NCBI GenBank assembly: GCA_934630495.1
Contig: CAKTVW010000024.1
Location: forward strand, 1 to 36,568
From: an uncultured Oscillospiraceae bacterium
GTDB taxonomy: Bacteria > Bacillota > Clostridia > Oscillospirales > Oscillospiraceae
DNA length: 36,568 nucleotides
Direction of reading: 5' to 3'
Shown: piece after piece, positions 16,852-24,419 of the stretch
Layout of the letters: every line of letters begins with the position of its first letter
Position numbering within the stretch: the first letter of the stretch is position 1
The notes under the pieces: model-generated
The model's database searches: none
What the model saw: only the letters and a program-made list of their open reading frames with translations
What the model was told of the DNA's origin: nothing
Translations under genes and position numbers: made by a program

Positions 16852-17170
16852 TCTCCGTTTCTATATACTCGCAGATCTGCGCCGGGTGGCACAAAGCCGC
16901 ATCGGAATGCTCATGCAGGATCATTTGTGCGGCGATCTGCGCCTCAGGCTCCATACCTCGGTCGACAAACAAAAGTCTTCCGCGCATTCCGCGCTCCCGC
17001 AGCCATAGACAGGTGCGCATACGCTGCTGGACCTCGGCGGTCCGTCCGCGCAAATTGACGATATGCAGGGAATCGCGCGGGATCGGCGTCAGCAGCGCCT
17101 CGGCAATTGCCCACAGGATCATCAGCAAGCCGCAGCCTGCCAGCACGGCGATCAGGATAGTCAGTGCCAC
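16823..17170 (-). CDS. Small unrecognised membrane-anchored protein
   Basis: The start is uncertain. The GTG at 17170, with GAGGTGG 5 nt upstream, gives 115 aa. The ATG at 17218 has no Shine-Dalgarno and would lie at the transcription start predicted from the promoter at 17227-17255. The N-terminus is one TM helix (ALTILIAVLAGCGLLMILWA), followed by a soluble domain of about 85 residues that looks like a small alpha/beta unit (SLHIVNLRG... GRLLFVDRGM... EICEYI-like end). It overlaps recD2 by 29 nt and heads that operon. No family recognised. Confidence 0.7.
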   Translation of the reverse strand: MALTILIAVLAGCGLLMILWAIAEALLTPIPRDSLHIVNLRGRTAEVQQRMRTCLWLRERGMRGRLLFVDRGMEPEAQIAAQMILHEHSDAALCHPAQICEYIETENEELGTGAD

Positions 17171-17226
17171 AAATACCACCTCATGCCATACTATGACAAG
17201 GTGGGAGCAGGCGTTCATACTTATTT

Positions 17227-17255
17227 ATCTTACTACAAAGCGAACTAATACGCAA
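17227..17255 (-). promoter_or_regulatory. Probable promoter of the recD2-comFC-mbl operon
   Basis: On the minus strand TTGCGT (17255-17250), a 17-bp spacer and TAAGAT (17232-17227). A start about 7 nt beyond would leave roughly 50 nt of leader before the GTG at 17170. Confidence 0.45.
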
Positions 17256-17278
17256 GGCTTTTCTTGCCGCGCGGACGC

Positions 17279-18871
17279 CTATTCCCCGCACGCGCGCAGG
17301 ACCGCCTCGGCACAGAGCATCCCGTCCACGGCAGCCGACATGATACCGCCTGCGTAACCGGCGCCCTCGCCGCAGGGGTACAGTCCCCGCAGCGTGCTCT
17401 GAAGCGTCTCGTCGCGCAGGATGCGGACGGGGCTGGAGCTGCGCGTTTCGGGCGCGGTCAGAAGCGCATCCGGGTCCGAAAAGCCCTTCAGACTCCCGTC
17501 GAGCGCGGGGATCGCCCGCTCAAGAACGGCAGTCAGCTTCTCGGGGAGAACATCGTGCAGGTCGCACAGCGTTACGCCGGGACGGTAGGTCGGGCTGACC
17601 GCGCCGAGCCTTTCCGACGGACGATGCGCCAGGAAGTCGCCCGCAAGCTGTGCGGGCGCGCGGTAGGCGCCGCCGCCGGCGGAAAAAGCGCGGCGCTCGA
17701 TCTCCTCCTGCCAGAGCATTCCGCCCAGAACGCCCGTATACGGAAAATCCTCAGGCCGCAGCGTCACCAGCAGCGCGGCGTTGGCGTTCTCGCCGTCCCG
17801 CGCCGCACAGCTCATGCCGTTGGTCACGACGCCGCCCGTCTGCGACGCCGCCGCGACGACATAGCCGCCCGGGCACATGCAGAACGTGTACGCGCTGCTC
17901 CCGTCGGGAAGATGCACGGAAAGCTTATAGTCCGCCGGAGGAATGCAGCCGCCGTGCGGCATCGCATACTGCGCCATGTCGATCTTCGTCTGCGGATGCT
18001 CGATGCGCACGCCCATGGAAAACGGCTTCGGCTCCATCGGGATCTCCGCGCCGCAGAGATAGCGGAAGGTGTCGCGTGCGCTGTGTCCGAGCGCAAGGAT
18101 GAGATGATCGCACACAAGCTCGTAGGTCGTTCCGTCGCGCTGCGTCACGGTGCAGCCGGTCAAACGGCCGTCCGCGCGGTGCAGCGCGGTCATGCAGCTT
18201 GCGAAGCGTACCTCCCCGCCGAGCGCGACGATGCGTCCGCGCAGGTTTTGTATGACCTCGTAAAGCACGTCCGTCCCCACATGCGGCTTGGCATCGTAGA
18301 GAATTTCCTCCTGTGCGCCGAAAGCGACAAGCTGCTGCAGCACCCACCTGCTCCGATCGTTTTTCGTTCCGGTGTTCAGCTTGCCGTCGGAAAACGCGCC
18401 CGCGCCGCCTTCGCCGAACTGCACGTTCGACTCCGGGTCAAGGCCGCCGCCGTTCCAGAACGCTTCGACCTTTTCCCTGCGCTCGGGCGCCGCATCGCCG
18501 CGTTCGAGCACGATCGGCCGCAGTCCTGCCCGCGCAAGCACCAGCGCGGCAAACATTCCCGCCGGGCCGAAGCCCACAACGACGGGACGCCGCGCGGAGG
18601 AGCGCTTCGGGATGGAATAAACATAAGGTTCTTCTCTTGTGATCTGCCCGCTTCGTGCCTGCCGCAAGACGCGGCTCTCTCCCGCGCGAAGCGTGACGTC
18701 GACCGTGTATACCCAATGCAGCTCCGGCTTTTTCCGGGCATCCAGCGAACGCCGGAAGATCGACAGCGTTCGGATCTCCGAGGCCCGGATGTGAAGCGCC
18801 TGCGCCGCATGATACAGCAGAGCGCCGCGATCGTGCTCCGCGGGCAGAATAATGTTTCTGATCCGGATCAT
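17279..18871 (-). CDS. FAD-dependent dehydrogenase (COG2509-type flavoprotein)
   Basis: The protein has 530 aa from the ATG at 18871, which overlaps the upstream flavoprotein stop by 4 nt; a longer frame to 18919 lies inside that gene. An N-terminal RNA-binding-like or ferredoxin-like region (residues 1-80) precedes the dinucleotide fold VVVGFGPAGMFAALVLARAG, then VLERGDAAPERREKVEAFW and NVQFGEGGAGAFSDGKLNT. GLYPCGEGAGYAGGIMSAAVDG near the C-terminus is the second FAD contact. The reaction of this family is not established. Coupled translation with the HI0933-type flavoprotein suggests a joint role. Confidence 0.9.
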   Translation of the reverse strand: MIRIRNIILPAEHDRGALLYHAAQALHIRASEIRTLSIFRRSLDARKKPELHWVYTVDVTLRAGESRVLRQARSGQITREEPYVYSIPKRSSARRPVVVGFGPAGMFAALVLARAGLRPIVLERGDAAPERREKVEAFWNGGGLDPESNVQFGEGGAGAFSDGKLNTGTKNDRSRWVLQQLVAFGAQEEILYDAKPHVGTDVLYEVIQNLRGRIVALGGEVRFASCMTALHRADGRLTGCTVTQRDGTTYELVCDHLILALGHSARDTFRYLCGAEIPMEPKPFSMGVRIEHPQTKIDMAQYAMPHGGCIPPADYKLSVHLPDGSSAYTFCMCPGGYVVAAASQTGGVVTNGMSCAARDGENANAALLVTLRPEDFPYTGVLGGMLWQEEIERRAFSAGGGAYRAPAQLAGDFLAHRPSERLGAVSPTYRPGVTLCDLHDVLPEKLTAVLERAIPALDGSLKGFSDPDALLTAPETRSSSPVRILRDETLQSTLRGLYPCGEGAGYAGGIMSAAVDGMLCAEAVLRACGE

Positions 18872-20064
18872 AGGCCGCCTCGCATTTCCCCGGCAAGCCG
18901 GCCGGAAGACCACGCCCACTGCAAATTAAAGCCGCCGCAGTCGCCGTCGATATCCAGCACCTCGCCGGCGGCGTAGAGGCCGGGGCACAGGCGGCTTTCC
19001 AGCGTCTGCGGGTCAAATTCGGAGGTTCGGATGCCGCCCGCCGTCACCTGCGCATATTCCATGCCCATCGTTCCGCGGACCGTCAGGGAAAAGCGCTTCA
19101 CCGCGCGGACGATCTCTCCAAGCTCTGAGGCGGAAAGCTGTCGGCACGGCGTCTGCGCCGCACAGCCCGCCGCCTGAAGCAGCAGGCGGCCGAGTCGATT
19201 GTGCAGCATTCCGACCAGAAGCTCCTGCGCAGGCAGCTCCGGCAGCGCAGTCCTGCGCATCATGAGCAGCTCCGTCAGCTCGTCGTCCGAAACATCCGGC
19301 AAAAAATCGATCAGAAGCTCTCCGCCGTCCACGGAGGCCGTTCTGGACAGTTCAAAGATCACGGGGCCGCTGACGCCGTAATCGGTAAATTGCAGCTCCC
19401 CGCGCCGCCGCTCTCCGCAGCAGGTCACCGACGCCTCGCAGCGAACGCCCTTGAGCGAACGGACGAACGAGCCGTCGGTCTTGATCTGGACAAGGGACGG
19501 GTACAGGCGCGTGCGCTTGTGCCCCAGTCCGCACAGCAGCCGATAGCCAAGCTCCGTGCCGCCGAGCTTTCCGCCCGCCATGCCTCCGGCGCAGACGATG
19601 ACGCGATCGGCAAATATATCCCGATCGCTCCCCTCGGCGTGAAAACCGCCGCTTTCCCGCCGCAGGGCGGTGATCTCACAGCCTGTCAGGAGGGTCACGT
19701 TTTTTCTCTGCTCAAGCGGAAGGCGCAGGACGTCGACCACGCTGTTTGCGCTGTCGCTGTAGGGATAGATCCGCCCCGACGGCTCCGTAACGGTGAGCAG
19801 GCCAAGCCCGTGAAAGAACGCAAGCGTCTGTTCCGTTCCGAAGCGCTCGAGCGCATAGCGGCAGAAATCCGGCTGTTCGCCGTGATAGCGGTCGGGCCTT
19901 GCGGCGCGGTTGGACAGATTGCAGCGGCCGTTACCCGTAGCAAGCAGCTTACGGCCGACACGGGCCTGCCGCTCGGCAACGACGATCTCCCGGCTCGGGT
20001 CCTCCGAAGCCGTAAGCGCCGCCATCATCCCCGACGCGCCCCCGCCGATAATAAGGATCTTCAT
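18868..20064 (-). CDS. NAD(P)/FAD-dependent oxidoreductase, HI0933/BaiN-like family
   Basis: The 398-aa flavoprotein has the N-terminal dinucleotide motif ILIIGGGASGMMAALTA, the family hallmark VGRKLLATGNGRCNLSN (about residues 36-52), VTAGGIRTSEFDPQTLESRLCPGLYAAGEVLDIDGDCGGFNLQWAWSSG at the C-terminus for FAD, and GGELLIDFLPD in the middle. Start has GGAGG 7 nt upstream. The family includes BaiN, implicated in bile-acid reduction, but most members are uncharacterised, so a bile-acid role is not claimed here. Confidence 0.92.
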   Translation of the reverse strand: MKILIIGGGASGMMAALTASEDPSREIVVAERQARVGRKLLATGNGRCNLSNRAARPDRYHGEQPDFCRYALERFGTEQTLAFFHGLGLLTVTEPSGRIYPYSDSANSVVDVLRLPLEQRKNVTLLTGCEITALRRESGGFHAEGSDRDIFADRVIVCAGGMAGGKLGGTELGYRLLCGLGHKRTRLYPSLVQIKTDGSFVRSLKGVRCEASVTCCGERRRGELQFTDYGVSGPVIFELSRTASVDGGELLIDFLPDVSDDELTELLMMRRTALPELPAQELLVGMLHNRLGRLLLQAAGCAAQTPCRQLSASELGEIVRAVKRFSLTVRGTMGMEYAQVTAGGIRTSEFDPQTLESRLCPGLYAAGEVLDIDGDCGGFNLQWAWSSGRLAGEMRGGL

Positions 20065-20085
20065 GGGTTACCTCCGTCAAATATC

Positions 20086-20114
20086 TTGACACCGATATGC
20101 AAACGCGATATGAT
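20086..20114 (+). promoter_or_regulatory. Promoter of the DUF896 gene, overlapping a reverse promoter
   Basis: TTGACA (20086-20091), a 17-bp spacer and TATGAT (20109-20114). The opposite strand carries TTGACA at 20119-20114 with TATCGG after 16 bp, a plausible promoter for the flavoprotein pair. The two would face each other and could not be occupied at once. Confidence 0.75.
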
Positions 20115-20152
20115 GTCAAAGGAGAAAATATAATTAACCGGGAGTTGAGAAC

Positions 20153-20383
20153 ATGACAATGGAAGAAACGATCCGTCGGATCAACGAGCTTGCCCGTGAG
20201 GCCAAGCAGCGGCCGCTGACCGACGAGGAGCTGCGTGAGCGCGACGCGCTGCGCAAGGTATATATCGATTCCGTACGCGCCAACCTGACGTCACAGCTTG
20301 ACAGCACCGTGATCGTCGAGCCGGACGGCACGCGTCACGCGCTGCGGCGGCGTAAGGAAGCGCCGGGCAGCTCCGAAGAATAA
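20153..20383 (+). CDS. DUF896 (YnzC-like) small protein
   Basis: The 76-aa protein starts behind GGGAG. The helical hairpin pattern IRRINELAREAKQRPLTDEELRERDALRKVYIDSVRANL is the DUF896/UPF0291 signature, followed by a basic tail RHALRRRKEA. In Bacillus subtilis the family member YnzC lies in the SOS-induced yneA operon, but no LexA-type box was found here. Function unknown; the helices could bind nucleic acid or protein. Stop lies 2 nt from the convergent DUF1294 stop, with no terminator between. Confidence 0.92.
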   Translation: MTMEETIRRINELAREAKQRPLTDEELRERDALRKVYIDSVRANLTSQLDSTVIVEPDGTRHALRRRKEAPGSSEE

Positions 20384-20385
20384 AT

Positions 20386-20658
20386 TTAACGCTTGGCGTT
20401 GAGCCAGAATACGGTCACGAGCACCCACGCGAGAGTCAAAAGCGGCAGGATCAGTACAAACCGCAGATGCTTGGTTTTATGACGGAAAAGATACATTCCC
20501 AGCCATTCGCCGCCCGCGCCGCCGAGCGCGGCGACCGCAAACAGCACCGCCTCCGGGATACGCCACCGATGCCGCTGCGCACGTTTTTTGTCCGCCCGCA
20601 TCAGAAGCAGCGCGGCAAGATTCATGACAAGCAGATATCCGGCATAATATGGTTCCAT
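20386..20658 (-). CDS. DUF1294 small membrane protein
   Basis: The protein has 90 aa from the ATG at 20658, with AAAGGA upstream; an extension to 20751 would run into the divergent gene. The pattern MNLAALLLMRADKKRAQRHRWRIPEAVLF...GGAGGEWLGMYLFRHKTKH is typical of DUF1294: about three TM segments with a basic cytosolic loop. The role of the family is unknown. Its stop nearly touches the DUF896 stop. Confidence 0.9.
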   Translation of the reverse strand: MEPYYAGYLLVMNLAALLLMRADKKRAQRHRWRIPEAVLFAVAALGGAGGEWLGMYLFRHKTKHLRFVLILPLLTLAWVLVTVFWLNAKR

Positions 20659-20686
20659 GGAAATTATCCTTTCGGAGGGGATCTGT

Positions 20687-21193
20687 GTGAAATACCTTAG
20701 TCTTTGCTTTTGTATCCTGCTCATTTTATCATTGAACGGCTGTTCTGTCAAGGAAAGCCCCGCGCCGGAATGCGTGAGCGACGAGCTGCTGATCGAGCGG
20801 ACACCCGCGTTTTACCTGTCCGCCGAGCTTCCGCAAAGCGCCGCGCTGACGGCGACTGCGGAAAGCGGCCTCAGCTCGCTGTTTTCCGCAGAGGACTACA
20901 TTGTTTTCGAGGAAATTTTCACGGCTGCATCGCTTGACGAGGCCTGCCTGCACATCAGCGGACGCTCCGCCGAGGCGCTTGCCCCCGTAACGGTGAACGC
21001 CTTCCCGCAGACGGAATACCGCTGCGCATGGACCGCCGCCGGAGAAAACGGTCCCGTGTCCTGCAATGCGGCGCTGTTCTACGACGGAACGCACTACTAC
21101 TGCCTCAGCGTTCAGTGCGACACGGCGGCAGAAAAAACGTACCGCGACGTTTTTTCCGATCTGCTTTCGAGCGCGCATCTGCGCGGAATTTGA
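20687..21193 (+). CDS. Putative lipoprotein of unknown function
   Basis: The protein has 168 aa from the GTG at 20687, which follows GGAGGGG by 6 nt; the upstream ATG at 20657 overlaps the DUF1294 start and lacks a site. The N-terminus KYLSLCFCILLILSLNGCS is a lipoprotein signal with lipobox LNGC. The mature part is an alpha/beta domain of about 145 residues with paired cysteines (EACLHIS, YRCAW, VSCNA, YYCLSVQC), suggesting disulphides. No family recognised. Its TGA stop lies inside the -35 box of the next promoter. Confidence 0.75.
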   Translation: MKYLSLCFCILLILSLNGCSVKESPAPECVSDELLIERTPAFYLSAELPQSAALTATAESGLSSLFSAEDYIVFEEIFTAASLDEACLHISGRSAEALAPVTVNAFPQTEYRCAWTAAGENGPVSCNAALFYDGTHYYCLSVQCDTAAEKTYRDVFSDLLSSAHLRGI

Positions 21194-21218
21194 CTTTTTC
21201 CGCGCCGCGCGGTACAAT
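21190..21218 (+). promoter_or_regulatory. Promoter overlapping the lipoprotein stop codon
   Basis: TTGACT (21190-21195), a 17-bp spacer and TACAAT (21213-21218). The TGA of the upstream gene (21191-21193) is part of the -35 box. Confidence 0.8.
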
Positions 21219-21239
21219 AGCCGCGAGGTGATGCGGAGT

Positions 21240-21713
21240 ATGAAAAAAAGACTGATCGTTTTGATCGTTTCGGCGCTTGTCCTTTTGATTGGCGTGTCCG
21301 TCTGGCTGTGCGTCCGATTCGTCGGACTGTACCGGAGCAGGACCGCTCTTCCGGAGGCTTCAACGGAGGCTGCCGTCGGCGTTCTGGACTACGCAAACAC
21401 GAATTGGCCGAGCTACCGGGCGGAATATGACGAGGCGAACGCGCTTCTCACGCTTCGCTATCCCGTCGCGATTTCCTACGAAGACGCCTGCTCCTTCGGG
21501 CAGAATGTCTACTGCGACGAAAACGCGCCGGAAACATATCTCAACGAGGCCGCTATGATCGCGCTGGCCGTCCGTTCGGAATGCGCGGTCCCGGAGCTGC
21601 ACGTCCGGCTCTGCTATGACAGCAGCGACGGAAAAACGATCTTCTATGCCGGAAGCGACGGCGCGGTCTGGACCTGCTGGGGCGGAGAAACTGCAAAGGA
21701 CGAAGGAACATGA
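21240..21713 (+). CDS. Unrecognised membrane-anchored protein
   Basis: The protein has 157 aa from the ATG at 21240; an ATG at 21231 directly abuts GAGGTG and is less likely. One N-terminal TM helix (LIVLIVSALVLLIGVSVWLCVRFV) is followed by an extracellular domain of about 120 residues with an acidic character (YRAEYDEANALLTLRYPVAISYEDAC). It overlaps gtrA by 4 nt, so the two are coupled. I recognise no family. Confidence 0.75.
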   Translation: MKKRLIVLIVSALVLLIGVSVWLCVRFVGLYRSRTALPEASTEAAVGVLDYANTNWPSYRAEYDEANALLTLRYPVAISYEDACSFGQNVYCDENAPETYLNEAAMIALAVRSECAVPELHVRLCYDSSDGKTIFYAGSDGAVWTCWGGETAKDEGT

Positions 21714-22177
21714 AAAAAAAGTTTTTGTCGCTGTTTGATATAAAAATGTGGAAATTCCTCCTCGTAGGCGTGCTGAACACCGTCGTCGGGGAGGGACTGA
21801 AGGCGCTGCTGCTTGCCGTCACACCGCTCGGGCCGCTTCCCTGCTCTGCGATCAGCACGGTGATCGCAAGCGTGATGAGCTATTTCCTCAATCGCTATTT
21901 CACCTTTAAATATCAGGGCGATACCCTGCGCTCGGTCCTGCGCTTCTCGCTGAACATCGTCGTGTGCTATGTGCTTTCGCACGCGATCTCGCTGCTGCTG
22001 ATCTACCCGCTGCTGACGGGCGCTCCGGACGGCTGGTTTGCCGGGCTGCGGCTGTTCTCCGACGCGAAAAAGACCGCCGCCGACTACATTGCGACGTATT
22101 CCGGCTCCTGCCTCTTTGTCGGCTTCAATTATCTCGGTCAGCGCTTTTTCGCTTTCCGGGAAGCCGAGTCGGATTGA
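21710..22177 (+). CDS. GtrA-family membrane protein
   Basis: The protein has 155 aa with four TM segments. The GtrA signature is visible at the start (KFLLVGVLNTVVG), in the TM2 loop (ASVMSYFLNRYFTFKY) and at the end (FVGFNYLGQRFFAF). GtrA proteins are thought to help flip undecaprenyl-phosphate-linked sugars for surface glycosylation. No glycosyltransferase is adjacent, but the PAP2-type phosphatase that follows could act on isoprenoid lipids (inference). Confidence 0.93.
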   Translation: MKKKFLSLFDIKMWKFLLVGVLNTVVGEGLKALLLAVTPLGPLPCSAISTVIASVMSYFLNRYFTFKYQGDTLRSVLRFSLNIVVCYVLSHAISLLLIYPLLTGAPDGWFAGLRLFSDAKKTAADYIATYSGSCLFVGFNYLGQRFFAFREAESD

Positions 22178-22201
22178 CAATTCCGCGAAACATGCTATAA
22201 T
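22174..22201 (+). promoter_or_regulatory. Promoter overlapping the gtrA stop codon
   Basis: Perfect TTGACA (22174-22179) and TATAAT (22196-22201) with a 16-bp spacer. The gtrA TGA (22175-22177) lies within the -35 box. Confidence 0.85.
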
Positions 22202-22233
22202 CACCTTGAATCCAATCGATCCGAGGTGATTTT

Positions 22234-22947
22234 TTGCTGAAAAAGAGTATGCGGCGTCTCTTCCCCGACTATGCGATCCTCCCGCTGATCTCCACAGGCC
22301 TGATGAATCTTCTTGCCTTTCAAGGACCGAAGCTCCTGCAGCTCTACACGGGTACCGCCAACGCCATAGACATGACGACCGCTTGGGACGCAGCGCTGCC
22401 GTTCCTTCCGATCTGGGTACTCCCCTACATCGGTACGTTCGCCTTTTGGACCTACCAGAATATCAGGGTCGCGCAGGAAAGCCCGGAAAAAGCCTGCCGC
22501 CTCGCCGTAGCGGACATTACCGCAAAGCTCATCTGTCTGGTCTGCTTTGTCGCGCTTCCTACGACAAATGTCCGGCCGACCGTCGAGGGCAGCGGCGTGA
22601 TCCCGTTTTTGATGCGGTTCATTTATCGGGTCGACACGCCGACCAATCTTTTCCCGTCGATCCACTGCTTTGTCGCATGGCTCGGCACGCGCTTCCTGTA
22701 TGACAGTCAGATTCTCGGCCGCAGGAAAACGCCGGTCTGCATTCTCTGCACGCTCGGCTCTCTCACGGTATTTCTCTCGACGCTTTTCACACGCCAGCAT
22801 GTGCTCGCCGACGTTTTCGCGGGGATTGCCGTCGCGGAGCTGGGCTATTGGGTCAGTCGGATCAGGCCGCTGACCGCCGCCTACGGACGTCTGAACGAAC
22901 GTTTCATGCGCTCGCGCCTCGGCCGCTTCCTGTCTTGGGATCGTTAA
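22234..22947 (+). CDS. PAP2-superfamily membrane phosphatase
   Basis: The protein has 237 aa. The TTG at 22234 lies 5 nt after GAGGTG and is the likely start; an ATG at 22249 is possible. Five or six TM segments. Phosphatase motifs 2 and 3 are PTNLFPSIHCFVAW (Ser-x-x-His) and STLFTRQHVLADVFAG (Arg-x5-His-x3-Asp), the layout of the inositolphosphotransferase/PAP2 group. A likely role is dephosphorylating a lipid phosphate such as phosphatidate or undecaprenyl pyrophosphate; substrate unproven. Confidence 0.87.
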   Translation: MLKKSMRRLFPDYAILPLISTGLMNLLAFQGPKLLQLYTGTANAIDMTTAWDAALPFLPIWVLPYIGTFAFWTYQNIRVAQESPEKACRLAVADITAKLICLVCFVALPTTNVRPTVEGSGVIPFLMRFIYRVDTPTNLFPSIHCFVAWLGTRFLYDSQILGRRKTPVCILCTLGSLTVFLSTLFTRQHVLADVFAGIAVAELGYWVSRIRPLTAAYGRLNERFMRSRLGRFLSWDR

Positions 22948-22949
22948 AA

Positions 22950-22995
22950 ACAACCGAGGGTGCCGCAGATCACTGCGGCACCCTCGGCGTTTTTT
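22950..22995. terminator. Bidirectional terminator between convergent genes
   Basis: A perfect 15-bp stem (22954-22968 with 22973-22987), loop ATCA, then CGTTTTTT on the plus strand and TTGTTTTT on the minus strand. It can end both the PAP2 gene and the convergent zinc-ribbon gene. Confidence 0.93.
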
Positions 22996-23003
22996 ATTAT
23001 TTA

Positions 23004-24236
23004 TCAGCGTACGCGGACGATGCAGGGATATTCCGTTCCGTTGAATGTAACGATCACATTGGTCGTGCCGCTCCCGATGCCGGTAACGGCGCCGTCCTTG
23101 ACGGTGCAGACGGATTCGTTATTGACGCTGTAGCTGATGCCCGAAATGCGCTGGCCGTCGGAGTCGTAAAGGTAGAGATAGAACTTCTCCCCAACCTTGA
23201 TCGTCGCGTCCGTAATCTCCAGATGCGCGCCCATATCGTCGTCTTCAAAGACACAGCGCACCGGGATCTCGACCTTGACCGTGCCGATCTCGGCCGTGAC
23301 CGTCGTGCTGCCCGCAGAAATGGCAGTCACCTCGCCGTCCTCGCTGACCTTGGCGACGGTGGCATCGTCGCTGGTCCATTTGACCGCGGCGCCGTCGGGC
23401 AGATTCTTTACGCGAAGCTGCGTGGAATCTCCCTTTCCGTAGAGCGTCAGGTCGTCATAGTTCATTTCCGGCGTAAAATCGGCGTCCACCGTTGCAGGCT
23501 CTGTCGGCTCCGTCACGCCGCCCTCGCAGACGACCGAAGCCGTCGCGCTGAGCTTGCCGCACTTGACGCGGATCACCGTTTCTCCCTCCCCGGCCGCCGT
23601 CACGGTAAAGATCATCGTCTTCTGCTCTCCGTCGGCCTGTGTTTTTGCCGTTTCGGAAAGCACGGCGACCTTCTCGGAATCCACGCTGCAATAGACCGTT
23701 TCCTCGCAGGCGGCGTTCACGGTGATCTTGATCTCCGCCGTTTCCTTCGGCGCGGTGAAGCGCAGCGTCTCGGGCTGGGCGGTCAGGAGCGTACAGCTCG
23801 TATCGGCTTTGGCGGGCTTATAATAGTTGTGCTCGACCAGATCCTCAAGCCCCGGCCACCAGCCGATCATATCTCCGATGAAATAGGTCATGACGAGCAC
23901 GGCCAAGGCAAGGAAAATGACCGTCGCGCGCAGGACGCTCTTCGGCGCGCCGTTCTTTTTCTTGGACGCGGCATATTTCCCCGCACCGCCGCGCGATGCA
24001 GCACTTCTCGAAGCGGACGGTTCCCGCGTCGGCTCCGTACTGCGGGACGGCGCTTCGTATTTTCCCTGCACTGCCCTGCGGCGCTCGCGGCGTTCCTTTT
24101 CCGTCAGGCGCTGACGCTGAACGGGGATCGCGTTTTCGGCGTCCTCCGATCTTGCCCGGCTCCCGCAGAGCGGACATTTTTCCATATCGGCATCATAAAT
24201 CGTGCCGCAATAATAGCATACTACCTTGTTTTCCAT
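23004..24236 (-). CDS. Zinc-ribbon, single-TM protein with Big2-type extracellular domains
   Basis: The protein has 410 aa from the ATG at 24236; an upstream ATG at 24293 would leave almost no leader after the promoter at 24307-24335, and neither start has a good Shine-Dalgarno. The N-terminal zinc ribbon CYYCGTIYDADMEKCPLCG should be cytosolic. A basic linker (RRERRR...KKKNGAPK) leads to one TM helix (VIFLALAVLVMTYFIGDMIGW). The outside part holds beta-rich repeats including Big_2-type units (VKWTSDDATVAKVSEDGEVTAISAGSTTVTAE and YSVNNESVCTVKDGAVTGIGSGTTNVIVTF). It is divergent from the kinase-like receptor, with which it shares the inside-TM-outside layout. Confidence 0.85.
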   Translation of the reverse strand: MENKVVCYYCGTIYDADMEKCPLCGSRARSEDAENAIPVQRQRLTEKERRERRRAVQGKYEAPSRSTEPTREPSASRSAASRGGAGKYAASKKKNGAPKSVLRATVIFLALAVLVMTYFIGDMIGWWPGLEDLVEHNYYKPAKADTSCTLLTAQPETLRFTAPKETAEIKITVNAACEETVYCSVDSEKVAVLSETAKTQADGEQKTMIFTVTAAGEGETVIRVKCGKLSATASVVCEGGVTEPTEPATVDADFTPEMNYDDLTLYGKGDSTQLRVKNLPDGAAVKWTSDDATVAKVSEDGEVTAISAGSTTVTAEIGTVKVEIPVRCVFEDDDMGAHLEITDATIKVGEKFYLYLYDSDGQRISGISYSVNNESVCTVKDGAVTGIGSGTTNVIVTFNGTEYPCIVRVR

Positions 24237-24306
24237 ATCGAAATCTGATTTTTCAGCGTTATGCCGACTCCTTTCTTTGCTGTAGTTTTCCATTTCTGTT
24301 TTTTAT

Positions 24307-24335
24307 ATCATATCATTTTCTCAAGAATCTGACAA
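24307..24335 (-). promoter_or_regulatory. Promoter of the zinc-ribbon/Big2 gene
   Basis: On the minus strand TTGTCA (24335-24330), a 17-bp spacer and TATGAT (24312-24307). The predicted start lies close to the ATG at 24293, which favours the downstream ATG at 24236. Confidence 0.7.
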
Positions 24336-24419
24336 GAATGTTATTGATTTTTTCAAAAAAATGTCATAGTATATAAATGAGAGAATTTGATTTTTCATTC
24401 ATTAAGGAGGCGTTTATGG

